A DNA stretch of 52,849 nucleotides from positions 1 to 52,849 of the forward strand of contig CAYZMP010000005.1 in NCBI GenBank assembly GCA_964479585.1, written 5' to 3'. The stretch is from UBA6182 sp964479585 (GTDB lineage: Bacteria > Bacillota_I > Bacilli_A > Erysipelotrichales > Erysipelotrichaceae). The translations under genes and the position numbers were made by a program. Within the stretch, counting starts at the first letter, position 1, and each line of letters opens with the position of its first letter. Below the pieces are notes generated by a model, which saw only the letters and a program-made list of their open reading frames with translations, was not told where the DNA came from and did no database searches. Positions 1 through 8,876 of the stretch are shown one piece after another.

Positions 1-1307
1 ATTTAGTAAATAATATTTTTAAAACAAACCAAACTTTATTAGATAAAATCAAAAAACAAGGTAGTGAAATTATTGTCCTTGATGAAGAAGGGCTAGTATA
101 TGTGAATAAATACCAATACCTAAAACGAGTACCTAAAGAAAATCTAGATAAGATAAACAAATTTTTATGCTATGGGAAAGAACAACATGACTTACTTGTC
201 AAAACTTACCCTGAACACAAAGATAAGTTTGAGATTACAGGTAATCCTCGTATAAATTTACTTAATAAAATGTTTGATAATATTGAGATTGAAAAAGTAG
301 AAAATATAAGAAGAAAACACGCACCATACTTTCTCATTGTATCAAATTTCGCTAAAGTAAATTTATTTGGTGCGGACAAAAAGACTGAAAGTAGATATAA
401 TAAAATCTTTAAAAAGTACCTAGACTTGGAATTCTTTAAAAATGAGAAAGATGTCGAGGAATTCAAGTCTTCATTTGATCATATAAATACTATCTTTGAG
501 TCGTTTTTGGAAATTGTAGAATTATTGGTTCGGAAATTCCCAACATATAAAGTAGTTGTAAGACCACACCCTTCAGAAGATAGAAAAATATGGGATGATA
601 TTGCGAGAAAATACACAAATCTTGAAATTATTTATGAGGGGAATTTAACAGAATGGATAAAAGGATCTGAACTAGTAATACAAAATGGTTGTACGAGTGC
701 TATTGAAAGTTTGTTTATTAATAAGAATTGCATATCTTACCGTCCATATATAAATGAGAAATTTGATCCACCATTGATAAATAAGTTATCAAAAAATGTT
801 TCTACGACATCTGAACTTTTGGATATTACAATGAGGATCCAGACCAATTCTGATGATGAATTTATTACCGACGAATATGATAGATTCAGAGAGATGGCTA
901 CAGAGAATATTTCATTTTTCAAGAATGATGAGAGTATAGAGAAAATAATAGATGTCATTGAAAAAGTAGATGTTAAGCCTATTAACTATTCCAAAGCGAA
1001 ATTTAATACCAAACGAATTTTGTCGAGATTATCCTTCTCCAATTTATATCGTTTTGCGAAACGAGGGTCAGGGATATTTGTTCATAAAGCGTTATCTTTC
1101 ATTGGATTTCGAAAGAATAAGTTTTTTAGGTTTTTAGAAGAAAAAATAAGTAGCATAGAATACGCTAGGAGCTATCAAAAGAATAAATTACAAACATTGA
1201 GTGTAGAAGAAATAGAAGAAATTATGAATAAGTATAATAATATTTACTCGACTGATCAGAATATTAGGGTTGAGCAACTTGATAATGAATCATTTATAAT
1301 CGAATAA
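1..1307 (+). CDS. Surface carbohydrate biosynthesis protein, glycosyltransferase-like (5' partial)
   Basis: The reading frame is open from the first complete codon (position 3) to the stop at 1305-1307, so the gene enters from outside the window and the GTG at 102 is not its start. Upstream in-frame residues include VLDEEGLVY, which I associate with the surface carbohydrate biosynthesis family related to CDP-glycerol-type glycosyltransferases. Further on are RPHPSEDR and a QNGCTSAIES stretch, typical of the nucleotide-sugar-binding half of GT-B-like enzymes. A likely role is transfer or maturation of a surface glycan at the cytoplasmic side of the membrane. It is followed after 26 bases by a flippase gene, which supports a polysaccharide locus. 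The family is inferred from remembered motifs; donor and acceptor are unknown. Confidence 0.7.
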   Translation, partial: LVNNIFKTNQTLLDKIKKQGSEIIVLDEEGLVYVNKYQYLKRVPKENLDKINKFLCYGKEQHDLLVKTYPEHKDKFEITGNPRINLLNKMFDNIEIEKVENIRRKHAPYFLIVSNFAKVNLFGADKKTESRYNKIFKKYLDLEFFKNEKDVEEFKSSFDHINTIFESFLEIVELLVRKFPTYKVVVRPHPSEDRKIWDDIARKYTNLEIIYEGNLTEWIKGSELVIQNGCTSAIESLFINKNCISYRPYINEKFDPPLINKLSKNVSTTSELLDITMRIQTNSDDEFITDEYDRFREMATENISFFKNDESIEKIIDVIEKVDVKPINYSKAKFNTKRILSRLSFSNLYRFAKRGSGIFVHKALSFIGFRKNKFFRFLEEKISSIEYARSYQKNKLQTLSVEEIEEIMNKYNNIYSTDQNIRVEQLDNESFIIE

Positions 1308-1333
1308 GAAACGCTCAAGGATGGCGGTGAAAA

Positions 1334-2647
1334 ATGAATAGAGCTTTATCTGGAATGAAGTTTAAAATAAAAAGATTGTTAAAAAACAAGTTTGTAAGAA
1401 GTGTTGTTTTAATAAGTGGTGGTACAGCTTTTGCTCAAGTCGTAGCGATGCTATCTTCCCCAATTATCACAAGAATTTATTCACCAGATGAGTATGGGGT
1501 ATTTACCCTTTTTAATTCTACATTAGCAATTCTTGCTTTGGTAGGTTCACTAAAGTATGAATTAAGTATTCCTATAGCTGATGATGATGAAAAGTCAATT
1601 AATGGCATGGCATTAAGTTTTTTAGTATTAGTATCTTTTGTAATGGTGATTACTTTAATACTAGCAATTTTTGGAGAAGCTATACTCCCAGTTGTCGGAG
1701 CTGAAAAAATAATCGAATATTGGTATCTGATACCATTAGGTATACTGCTCACACAAACATATAGAATTTTTACACAATATGCTTATAGGCAGAAAAATTT
1801 CAAAGGTATAACTCAAACTGTGGGTATTCAAAGTGTAGCAGGGAATTCGTTAAAAATTATCACAGGTTTTTTTGGTTATGGAGTTATTGGTTTACTTTCT
1901 TCAAAAATATTAAGTGAAAGTATAGGAATAACGACACTCTCAAAACCGGTTTTCCAGAATAGAGAATTGTTAGGGAAGATTTCATTCAGTAAAATGAAAT
2001 GGATAGCCAAGCGTTATATAAAATTTCCTCTGTACCAATTTCCAAGTACCTTGGTTGGACAGATCAGTTTAAATCTACCCGTGTTATTTTTAGGGTTTAT
2101 TTATAATAGCCAAGTTGTTGGAGCTTTTGGATTAGCTAATACTATTGTAAGATTACCAATGAATCTAATTGGTAAGTCTGTAAGCAATGTGTTTTTTGCT
2201 GAAGCAGCAAGTATGGGAAGAGGTAATCCTAAAGAATTAAAGAATTTATCAGATAAGCTTCTTAAGAAATTAGTGATGATAGGATTATTCCCACTAATAA
2301 CCTTATTGCTATTTGGGCCATTTCTATTTACATTAATATTTGGCGATTCATGGGTTGAAGCGGGAAATTTTGCCAGAATACTATCAGTGTTAATATTCTC
2401 AGATTTTATATTTACTCCAGTAAGTAGAGTCTTTGAAATATTGGAAAAACAAAGAGAAACATTAGGGTTAAATATTCTAAGAGTATTACTTAGTGTTAGT
2501 GCATTTGGCATAGGGATAGTTTTTGAATCATCACAATACTTTACTGTTTTAATGTACACTGTGGCGATGTCTCTAACTTATTTTACGACATATTTAATGG
2601 CTCAAAAATATATGAAAAATGCAATAGAAGAAACCAATTCAAAATAA
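1334..2647 (+). CDS. Wzx-type polysaccharide/oligosaccharide flippase
   Basis: The 437-residue product is strongly hydrophobic almost throughout, with about a dozen candidate membrane segments, the usual length for MATE/MVF-superfamily O-unit flippases. The N-terminal ISGGTAFAQVVAMLSSPIITR followed by IYSPDEYGVF is the classic opening of polysaccharide-biosynthesis membrane proteins. Such proteins flip undecaprenyl-linked oligosaccharides across the cytoplasmic membrane. The ATG has a GGCGGTG ribosome site a few bases upstream. The gene lies between a glycosyltransferase-like gene and the nonulosonic acid module, so its cargo may carry that sugar; this is inference. About 190 bases without a clear gene or strong promoter separate it from the next gene. 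Confidence 0.85.
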   Translation: MNRALSGMKFKIKRLLKNKFVRSVVLISGGTAFAQVVAMLSSPIITRIYSPDEYGVFTLFNSTLAILALVGSLKYELSIPIADDDEKSINGMALSFLVLVSFVMVITLILAIFGEAILPVVGAEKIIEYWYLIPLGILLTQTYRIFTQYAYRQKNFKGITQTVGIQSVAGNSLKIITGFFGYGVIGLLSSKILSESIGITTLSKPVFQNRELLGKISFSKMKWIAKRYIKFPLYQFPSTLVGQISLNLPVLFLGFIYNSQVVGAFGLANTIVRLPMNLIGKSVSNVFFAEAASMGRGNPKELKNLSDKLLKKLVMIGLFPLITLLLFGPFLFTLIFGDSWVEAGNFARILSVLIFSDFIFTPVSRVFEILEKQRETLGLNILRVLLSVSAFGIGIVFESSQYFTVLMYTVAMSLTYFTTYLMAQKYMKNAIEETNSK

Positions 2648-2840
2648 AGAAACTGAAAGTGCTATTAAAATAAAAACAGAGAAGTTAAAAACTGACTCAG
2701 ATGTCTGATTTAATTAAATAAATGAGGAATTATGAAATTAATCTAGATAGCTTTTAAATTCATGTTATTGAATGACAAGGTACGAAGAATAGAAGTGTCA
2801 AAGGTAGTATCACCATAAATTTAAAAAAGGAGAAAATCGA

Positions 2841-3821
2841 ATGAGTAAAATATTGATAACGGGTGCAGATGGCTTCATCGGAAGCCACTTAACAGAAGAG
2901 TTAGTTAAGCAGGGACATAAAGTAAAAGCATTTGCATATTATAATTCGTTTAATTCGTGGGGGTGGTTAGATACACTTCCTAAAGAAATCATGAAAGAAG
3001 TAGAAGTATTTACTGGAGATGTAAGAGATCCAAATGGAGTAAGAGAAGCAATGAAGGGGATGGATGAAGTGTTTCATCTTGCTGCTTTGATTGCTATTCC
3101 CTTCAGCTATCATTCACCAGATACGTATGTGGATACCAATATTAAGGGAACACTTAATGTACTGCAAGCGGCTAGAGATTTAGATACTTCAAGATTACTT
3201 ATTACATCAACATCAGAAGTATATGGCACTGCTCAATATGTACCAATAGATGAAAACCATCCGTATCAAGGGCAATCCCCTTATTCTGCAACGAAAATTG
3301 GAGCGGATCGTTTGGCGGAGTCATTCTATCGTAGCTTTAATATGCCGATTACGATTGTACGTCCATTTAATACATATGGACCAAGACAATCTGCAAGAGC
3401 AGTCATTCCAACAATTATTACGCAGCTTCTTGCCGGAAAAGAAAAAATTGAACTTGGCTCATTAACACCAACCAGAGATTTTAACTATGTAAAAGATACC
3501 GCAAATGGATTTATTGAAATTGCAAAATCAAACAACACAGTCGGTGAAGAAATAAATATCGCAACACAGCAAGAGATTTCAATCGGTCAGTTAGCTGAGG
3601 AATTGATTAGGCAAATCAACCCGAATGCAAAGATAATTTGTGATGAACAGAGACTACGACCAGAAAAGAGTGAAGTAAATAGACTTTTAGGATCCAACGA
3701 GAAAATCATGAGACTGACCAATTGGAAGCCTAATTATACCTTTGAACAAGGCCTAGCAGAAACAATTGAATTCTTTAAGCATAACTTAGATCAGTATAAG
3801 ACAGATATGTACAATATTTAA
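2841..3821 (+). CDS. legB: LegB-type NDP-N-acetylglucosamine 4,6-dehydratase (extended SDR)
   Basis: This is a 326-residue extended short-chain dehydrogenase. The Rossmann glycine motif is at residues 8-14 (GADGFIG), a STSEVYG active-site segment at 123-129, and the catalytic YxxxK at Tyr148-Lys152. The NTYGPRQSARAVIPT stretch is typical of the LegB branch. It would oxidise at C4 and dehydrate an NDP-GlcNAc to the 4-keto-6-deoxy sugar, the first committed step to legionaminic acid. A strong AAAGGAG site precedes the ATG. It starts a run of tightly spaced genes that supply the later steps. Sugar-nucleotide specificity (UDP or GDP) cannot be read directly; the PtmE-like neighbour favours GDP. 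Confidence 0.85.
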   Translation: MSKILITGADGFIGSHLTEELVKQGHKVKAFAYYNSFNSWGWLDTLPKEIMKEVEVFTGDVRDPNGVREAMKGMDEVFHLAALIAIPFSYHSPDTYVDTNIKGTLNVLQAARDLDTSRLLITSTSEVYGTAQYVPIDENHPYQGQSPYSATKIGADRLAESFYRSFNMPITIVRPFNTYGPRQSARAVIPTIITQLLAGKEKIELGSLTPTRDFNYVKDTANGFIEIAKSNNTVGEEINIATQQEISIGQLAEELIRQINPNAKIICDEQRLRPEKSEVNRLLGSNEKIMRLTNWKPNYTFEQGLAETIEFFKHNLDQYKTDMYNI

Positions 3822-3836
3822 TTTGGAGGTGCTAAA

Positions 3837-5009
3837 ATGAGTCGAAAATTCATACCTCTATCCGTTCCTAACTTAAAAGGAAAGGAGCTTGAGTATATTA
3901 CACATGCGGTTGAAACAGAATGGGTATCAACAGGTGGTCCATATGTGAATGATTTTGAATTGAAAGTTGCAGAGTATGCTAAGTGCAAAGGTGCTGTTTC
4001 CTGTCAAAATGGTACATCAGGACTTCATATTGCACTTGAAGTCTGTGGGGTTACAAAAGAAGATGAAGTCATTGTCCCAACATTAACGTTTATCGCAGCA
4101 GTAAATCCAGTTAAGTATATCGGTGCAGAACCTATTTTTATGGACTGTGATGATACACTTACGATGGATGTTGACAAGCTAAAAGACTTCTGTGAAACGG
4201 AATGTAGTTTTTTAGATGGTAAACTTATCAATAATTCAACTAAAAAGCATATCAAAGCCTTGATTGTCGTTCATGTTTTTGGAAACATGGCTGACATGGA
4301 GGGTATCATTGAAGTTGCCAATAAGTACAATCTGAAAGTAATTGAAGATGCAACAGAAGCGATTGGTACTTATTATATTGTTGGGAAATATAAAGGTAAA
4401 CACGCCGGGACAATTGGTGACATTGGGGTTTATTCATTTAATGGGAACAAAATTATGACTACCGGCGGTGGTGGGATGATTGTTTCAGATAATGAAGAAC
4501 TTTTAAAGAGAGCGAAGCATCTTACAACCCAAGCGAAAAGTGATGAGCTTTACTATACACATGATGAAATTGGCTTTAACTATCGCATGACAAATCTTCA
4601 AGCAGCATTAGGACTTGCACAACTAGAACAATTAGAAGACTTCATCAAGGTGAAGAAAGATAATTATGATTTCTATAAAGATGAAATACAAAAGATTTCA
4701 GGTCTTAGAATTTTAGATTTCAAGGATAGTATTCGTCCAAATTATTGGTTTTATGCACTATATGTAGAACAAGGATACGCATTGAATAGAGATCAAATCA
4801 TCAAATATTTAGCATCTAAGAAGGTCCAGGCAAGACCGATATGGGGATTGATCAGTGACCAAAAGCCTTATGAGGGAAGTCAAACTTATAAGATTGATAA
4901 AGCAAGGCAGTATTTGGACAAGGTAGTTAATATACCATGCAGCTCCAATCTTTCTAGAGAAGACGCTGCCTATGTTATTGAATGTTTAAAACAACCAGAG
5001 GTGGTGTAA
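3837..5009 (+). CDS. legC: LegC-type PLP-dependent aminotransferase (DegT/DnrJ/EryC1 family)
   Basis: The 390-residue protein is a fold-type I aminotransferase of the sugar-aminotransferase family. The PLP-binding Lys is expected at 205 in FNGNKIMTTGGGGM, and the ring-nitrogen Asp at 171 in IEDATEA. QNGTSGLH near residue 57 is the phosphate-binding loop. It should transfer an amino group to C4 of the 4-keto sugar made by the preceding dehydratase. The length is normal for LegC and a GGAGGTG ribosome site lies just before the start. The 15-base gap to the dehydratase gene and the order of the following genes fit the legionaminic acid pathway; the assignment to LegC rests on that context as much as on sequence. 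Confidence 0.85.
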   Translation: MSRKFIPLSVPNLKGKELEYITHAVETEWVSTGGPYVNDFELKVAEYAKCKGAVSCQNGTSGLHIALEVCGVTKEDEVIVPTLTFIAAVNPVKYIGAEPIFMDCDDTLTMDVDKLKDFCETECSFLDGKLINNSTKKHIKALIVVHVFGNMADMEGIIEVANKYNLKVIEDATEAIGTYYIVGKYKGKHAGTIGDIGVYSFNGNKIMTTGGGGMIVSDNEELLKRAKHLTTQAKSDELYYTHDEIGFNYRMTNLQAALGLAQLEQLEDFIKVKKDNYDFYKDEIQKISGLRILDFKDSIRPNYWFYALYVEQGYALNRDQIIKYLASKKVQARPIWGLISDQKPYEGSQTYKIDKARQYLDKVVNIPCSSNLSREDAAYVIECLKQPEVV

Positions 5010-5034
5010 ATCGCCTTTGAAATGAGGTGCGGAA

Positions 5035-6081
5035 ATGGAAGTTATAGAATTTTTAATAGACGAAGAATCAACAATGCTTGAAGCGATGCATCAATTGGAT
5101 AAAGTTGCCAAGAAAGTACTTTTTGTTACTAGGGATAGTCATTTTGTTGCAGCCATTACAGATGGTGACATCAGAAGGTGGATCCTAAAAAAAGGAAACC
5201 TGGATGCTAAAGTCAGGGAGATTGCAAACTACAATCCAAAATATCTGTTAGAGGAAGAGAAAACCAAAGCAAAAGAATTTATGAAAAAGCATTCCATTGA
5301 AGCTCTTCCTATACTAGATAAAGAGAGTAATATCCTTTCTGTAGTATTATGGAATGATGAAGAAGTCGAACCACAGAGAACTTTGGAAGTACCAGTTGTT
5401 ATTATGGCAGGTGGTCTTGGTACGCGTCTTTATCCATATACAAAAATACTTCCTAAACCACTCATTCCCATTGGTGAAATTCCAATTGTTGAGCATATCA
5501 CCAACCGTTTCAATCGACATGGAAGTGATCAGTTTTATCTTGTTGTTAATCACAAGAAGAATATGATTAAAGCTTATTTCAATGAAATTGAAAAAGCATA
5601 CAAGGTTGATTACGTAGATGAAGATAAGCCATTAGGTACAGGTGGAGGTCTGAGCCTTCTTAAGGGAAAAATCAACTCAACATTTATTTTATCTAATTGT
5701 GATATTTTGATCGAAGAAGATTATGAAAAGATATATAATTACCATAAGAAGGAAAAGAATTTAATCACAATGGTTTGTTCACTAAAGAACATTAAAATAC
5801 CATATGGTGTTATAGAAATCAGTGAAACAGGCGAAATAGAAAGCATGAAGGAAAAACCGGAACTATCTTTTTTTACAAATACAGGGATGTACATTGTAGA
5901 ACCTAAGATTATTGAAGAGCTAGAGGAAGATAAGCCTATTGGCTTTCCAGATATCATTGAACAATATAAAGCTAAAGGTGAGAAAATCGGTATTTATCCA
6001 ATAAGCGAGAATAGTTGGATGGACATGGGTCAGATTGATGAAATGGAAGATATGCGAAGAAGGTTAGAGAGAGATGAATAA
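5035..6081 (+). CDS. ptmE: PtmE-type CBS-domain nucleotidyltransferase
   Basis: There are two parts. Residues 1 to about 115 form a CBS-domain pair (VAAITDGDIRRWIL at 38-51, then HSIEALPIL). From 118 on is a sugar-phosphate nucleotidyltransferase with the signature GGLGTRLYP at 126-134 and LPKPLIPIG at 139-147. This architecture is that of PtmE, which in Campylobacter uses GTP to activate glucosamine-1-phosphate for legionaminic acid. By analogy this enzyme supplies the activated hexosamine to the dehydratase, and the CBS pair may sense a nucleotide. The stop overlaps the next gene by 8 bases, implying translational coupling. Related CBS-NTP proteins exist in other glycan loci, so the exact substrate is inferred. 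Confidence 0.8.
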   Translation: MEVIEFLIDEESTMLEAMHQLDKVAKKVLFVTRDSHFVAAITDGDIRRWILKKGNLDAKVREIANYNPKYLLEEEKTKAKEFMKKHSIEALPILDKESNILSVVLWNDEEVEPQRTLEVPVVIMAGGLGTRLYPYTKILPKPLIPIGEIPIVEHITNRFNRHGSDQFYLVVNHKKNMIKAYFNEIEKAYKVDYVDEDKPLGTGGGLSLLKGKINSTFILSNCDILIEEDYEKIYNYHKKEKNLITMVCSLKNIKIPYGVIEISETGEIESMKEKPELSFFTNTGMYIVEPKIIEELEEDKPIGFPDIIEQYKAKGEKIGIYPISENSWMDMGQIDEMEDMRRRLERDE

Positions 6082-6718
6082 AAAAGTACTTTTAATTGGT
6101 GGTGGAGGCCATTGCAAATCGGTATTGGATAGTCTTCTTGAACTAAATGAATATGCAGAAATCGGGATTGTCGATAAGAAAAAGAATCTTGGTCAGTCAG
6201 TGATGGGTGTTCCTGTAGTGGGATGTGATGATGATCTACTAGCTTTATTTAGAGATGGTTACAGGTATGCCTTTGTCACAATTGGAAGTATCGGAAATCC
6301 AACTCTTAGGATAAAACTTTTTAATCTTCTTAGTGAAATTGGTTACGAAATTCCTGTCATCATTGATGATTCGGCTAAAGTCAGTAAGCATACGATAATT
6401 GAACAAGGCGTGTTTATAGGAAAACAGAGTATAGTCAATGCTGGTGCTCTAATTCAAAAGGGAGCCATCATAAATTCTGGATCTATTGTGGAGCACGACT
6501 GTCAGATCGGTGCTTTTTCCCACATTGCTCCAGGAGCTGTTTTAGGTGGAGAAGTAGTTGTTGGAGAAAACTCACACGTTGGTTCAAATGCTACGGTTAA
6601 ACAGCAAATTCACATAGGATCAAATTCAATTATTGGTATGGGAAGTGTCGTCTTACACGACATTGACTCAAATACCATGGCTTACGGAAATCCATGCAAG
6701 GAGGTGAAGAAACTATGA
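6074..6718 (+). CDS. legH: LegH/NeuD-type sugar acyltransferase (PglD-like left-handed beta helix)
   Basis: The 214-residue protein begins with LLIGGGGHCKSVLDS, the glycine-rich N-terminal motif of the PglD/NeuD family. From about residue 95 it has imperfect hexapeptide repeats of a left-handed beta helix, including VEHDCQIG with the conserved His. The family transfers an acetyl group from acetyl-CoA to a nucleotide-amino sugar or to sialic acid. After an aminotransferase and before a sialate-type synthase, the expected job is N-acetylation of the new 4-amino group (LegH). An alternative is O-acetylation of the finished nonulosonate. It overlaps both neighbours (8 and 4 bases), so it is translated as part of the operon. 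Confidence 0.8.
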   Translation: MNKKVLLIGGGGHCKSVLDSLLELNEYAEIGIVDKKKNLGQSVMGVPVVGCDDDLLALFRDGYRYAFVTIGSIGNPTLRIKLFNLLSEIGYEIPVIIDDSAKVSKHTIIEQGVFIGKQSIVNAGALIQKGAIINSGSIVEHDCQIGAFSHIAPGAVLGGEVVVGENSHVGSNATVKQQIHIGSNSIIGMGSVVLHDIDSNTMAYGNPCKEVKKL

Positions 6719-7710
6719 GTGTATTCGTTATTGCAGAAGCTGGCGTAAATCATAATGGAAGCTTGGAGTTGGCAAAGAAATTAGTCGATGCTGCTAAAGA
6801 TGCAGGGGCTGATTGCGTAAAGTTTCAGACTTTTGTTTCTAAGAATATCGTTTCAAAAAATGTGGTAAAAGCTGAATATCAAAAGCAACAAACTGAGCCA
6901 GAAGAATCCCAACAGGATATGCTTAAGAAGCTCGAGCTCTCCTTTGATGAGTTTGTAGAACTGAATGAATACTGTAAAAGCAAAGATATTGAATTTATGT
7001 CCACTGCTTTTGATTTTGATAGCATAGATTTTTTAGATAGTTTAGAAATGGGTACGTGGAAGATTCCTTCAGGAGACATTACCAACCTTCCTTATCTAAT
7101 CAAGATTGCTAAACTAAACAAACCTGTGATACTTTCCACCGGTATGAGCACAATGGAAGACATAAGAAGTGCTATTAAAGTTTTAAAAGAAAATGGAGTG
7201 GCGGAACTTACAGTTCTTCATTGTACTACAGAGTACCCGACACCATTTGAAGATGTAAACTTAAGAGCTATGAACACAATAAAGGAAGAATTCGGTGTCA
7301 AGGTGGGTTATTCGGATCACACTAAAGGCATAGAGGTTCCTATTGCAGCGGTTGCTTTAGGTGCTACAGTTATAGAGAAGCACTTTACCTTAGACAGAAA
7401 TATGGAGGGGCCAGATCATAAAGCGAGCTTAGAAGCTAATGAGCTTAAAGCCATGGTTGACTCCATAAGACATATTGAATTGGCTTTAGGTAATGGAATG
7501 AAACAGCCAGCCGAATCAGAGAAAAAGAACATGGCAGTTGCACGTAAGAGTATTATTGCAAGTAAAGAGATTAAAGCAGGTGAAATTTTCACAGAAAATA
7601 ACCTTACAGTAAAAAGACCAGGTGATGGTATAAGTCCTATGAGATGGTTTGATATCATAGGAAATCCTGCGCCAAGAGATTTTAAAGAAGATGAGTTGAT
7701 AGAGTTATGA
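6715..7710 (+). CDS. legI: Legionaminic/sialic acid synthase (NeuB family)
   Basis: I place the start at ATG 6715, which overlaps the preceding stop as ATGA and has an AAGGAGGTG site just upstream; a start at 6694 would lie before that site. The 331-residue product opens with FVIAEAGVNHNGS, the NeuB signature, followed by a TIM barrel with DCVKFQTF and HCTTEYPTP. A C-terminal SAF/antifreeze-like domain begins near residue 270. The enzyme condenses phosphoenolpyruvate with a free 6-carbon amino sugar to make the 9-carbon acid. The dehydratase, aminotransferase and acyltransferase upstream point to a 6-deoxy-diamino substrate, so legionaminate rather than Neu5Ac. Confidence 0.9.
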   Translation: MSVFVIAEAGVNHNGSLELAKKLVDAAKDAGADCVKFQTFVSKNIVSKNVVKAEYQKQQTEPEESQQDMLKKLELSFDEFVELNEYCKSKDIEFMSTAFDFDSIDFLDSLEMGTWKIPSGDITNLPYLIKIAKLNKPVILSTGMSTMEDIRSAIKVLKENGVAELTVLHCTTEYPTPFEDVNLRAMNTIKEEFGVKVGYSDHTKGIEVPIAAVALGATVIEKHFTLDRNMEGPDHKASLEANELKAMVDSIRHIELALGNGMKQPAESEKKNMAVARKSIIASKEIKAGEIFTENNLTVKRPGDGISPMRWFDIIGNPAPRDFKEDELIEL

Positions 7711-8876
7711 AGAAAATAATAAGTATTTTAACAGCTACAAGAGCTGAATATGGTTTGTTGAAACCAATAATCACAAAACTTAATACAGTTGGTGAATTCG
7801 ATGTAAGAATCGTAGCCACTGGAGCACATTTATCACCTGAATTCGGGTTGACTTATAAAGAAATTGAAAAGGATGGTTTTGTTATCGATGAGAAAATCGA
7901 GATCCTTTTAAGCTCAGATACCCCATCGTCAATTTCAAAATCGATGGGGCTTGCGATGATTAGCTTTGCTGATTATTTTGAAAATCTGAATCCCGATTTG
8001 TTGATTGTTCTTGGCGATCGATATGAAACACTGGCTGTAGCAAGTACAGCAATGAATCAGAGAATTCCCATAGCTCATCTCTATGGTGGAGAAACCACAG
8101 AAGGTGCCATCGATGAGTCTATTCGTCATGCGATAACAAAGCTAAGCTATCTTCATTTTACAAGTACAGATGAATACAGAAAAAGGGTTGTTCAACTAGG
8201 AGAGTACCCAGAACGGGTATATAATGTCGGAGCAATTGGTATTGAAAATATCTTAAATGAAAAATTGCTACAAAAAGAAGAATTAGAGAATGAACTTAAT
8301 ATCAGTTTATCAAAACCATATGCGGTGGTTACATTCCATCCAGTAACACTTGAAAATAACAGCTCTGAGAAGCAAATTGAATCGCTTCTTGAAGTCTGCA
8401 AAGAATATAAGAACTTAGATTTTATATTCACTAAAGCAAATGCAGATGCTGAAGGACGGATTATAAATCAATTTATTGATAATTATGCCAAAGAAAATGA
8501 TAATATTTTCGCATTTACATCACTTGGAGTGAGACGATACTTAAGTGCACTCAAGTATTGTAGCGTGGTTATTGGCAATTCCTCTAGTGGATTATTAGAA
8601 GCACCTAGCTTTGGCATCCCTACACTTAACATTGGAGACCGGCAAAAAGGAAGGTTGCAAGCAAGTAGTGTCATTAACTGTGAACCAACACAGGAAAGCA
8701 TACATCAAGCCTTGGATTTGGCCTTAAGTGATAAGTTTGCACAGGAAGCTAAGAAAACCGTAAATCCATACGGCGAAGGAGATACATCTAACAAGGTAGT
8801 TGAAGTAATAAAAGAATATGTGTTTAACAATAAAATTGACCTTAAGAAAAAGTTTTATGATTGCGAGGTGAAATAG
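7707..8876 (+). CDS. legG: Hydrolysing NDP-N-acetylhexosamine 2-epimerase (NeuC/LegG)
   Basis: The 389-residue protein has the family opening ILTATRAEYGLLKPII and later VLGDRYET, FTKANAD and IGNSSSGLLEAPSFG, the UDP-GlcNAc 2-epimerase fold of the hydrolysing NeuC type. It inverts C2 and releases the free diacetamido sugar from its nucleotide, making the substrate of the synthase gene upstream. ATG and the previous TGA overlap as ATGA, so the pair is coupled. The following gene starts at the base after its stop. Length and motifs are complete. Whether it takes a GDP- or UDP-linked substrate cannot be seen; the PtmE-like gene suggests GDP. Confidence 0.88.
   Translation: MKKIISILTATRAEYGLLKPIITKLNTVGEFDVRIVATGAHLSPEFGLTYKEIEKDGFVIDEKIEILLSSDTPSSISKSMGLAMISFADYFENLNPDLLIVLGDRYETLAVASTAMNQRIPIAHLYGGETTEGAIDESIRHAITKLSYLHFTSTDEYRKRVVQLGEYPERVYNVGAIGIENILNEKLLQKEELENELNISLSKPYAVVTFHPVTLENNSSEKQIESLLEVCKEYKNLDFIFTKANADAEGRIINQFIDNYAKENDNIFAFTSLGVRRYLSALKYCSVVIGNSSSGLLEAPSFGIPTLNIGDRQKGRLQASSVINCEPTQESIHQALDLALSDKFAQEAKKTVNPYGEGDTSNKVVEVIKEYVFNNKIDLKKKFYDCEVK

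Noticed and set aside
102..104. GTG as the start of the first gene
   Set aside because: The frame stays open to the window edge with family-like residues (VLDEEGLVY) upstream, so the gene is cut by the window.
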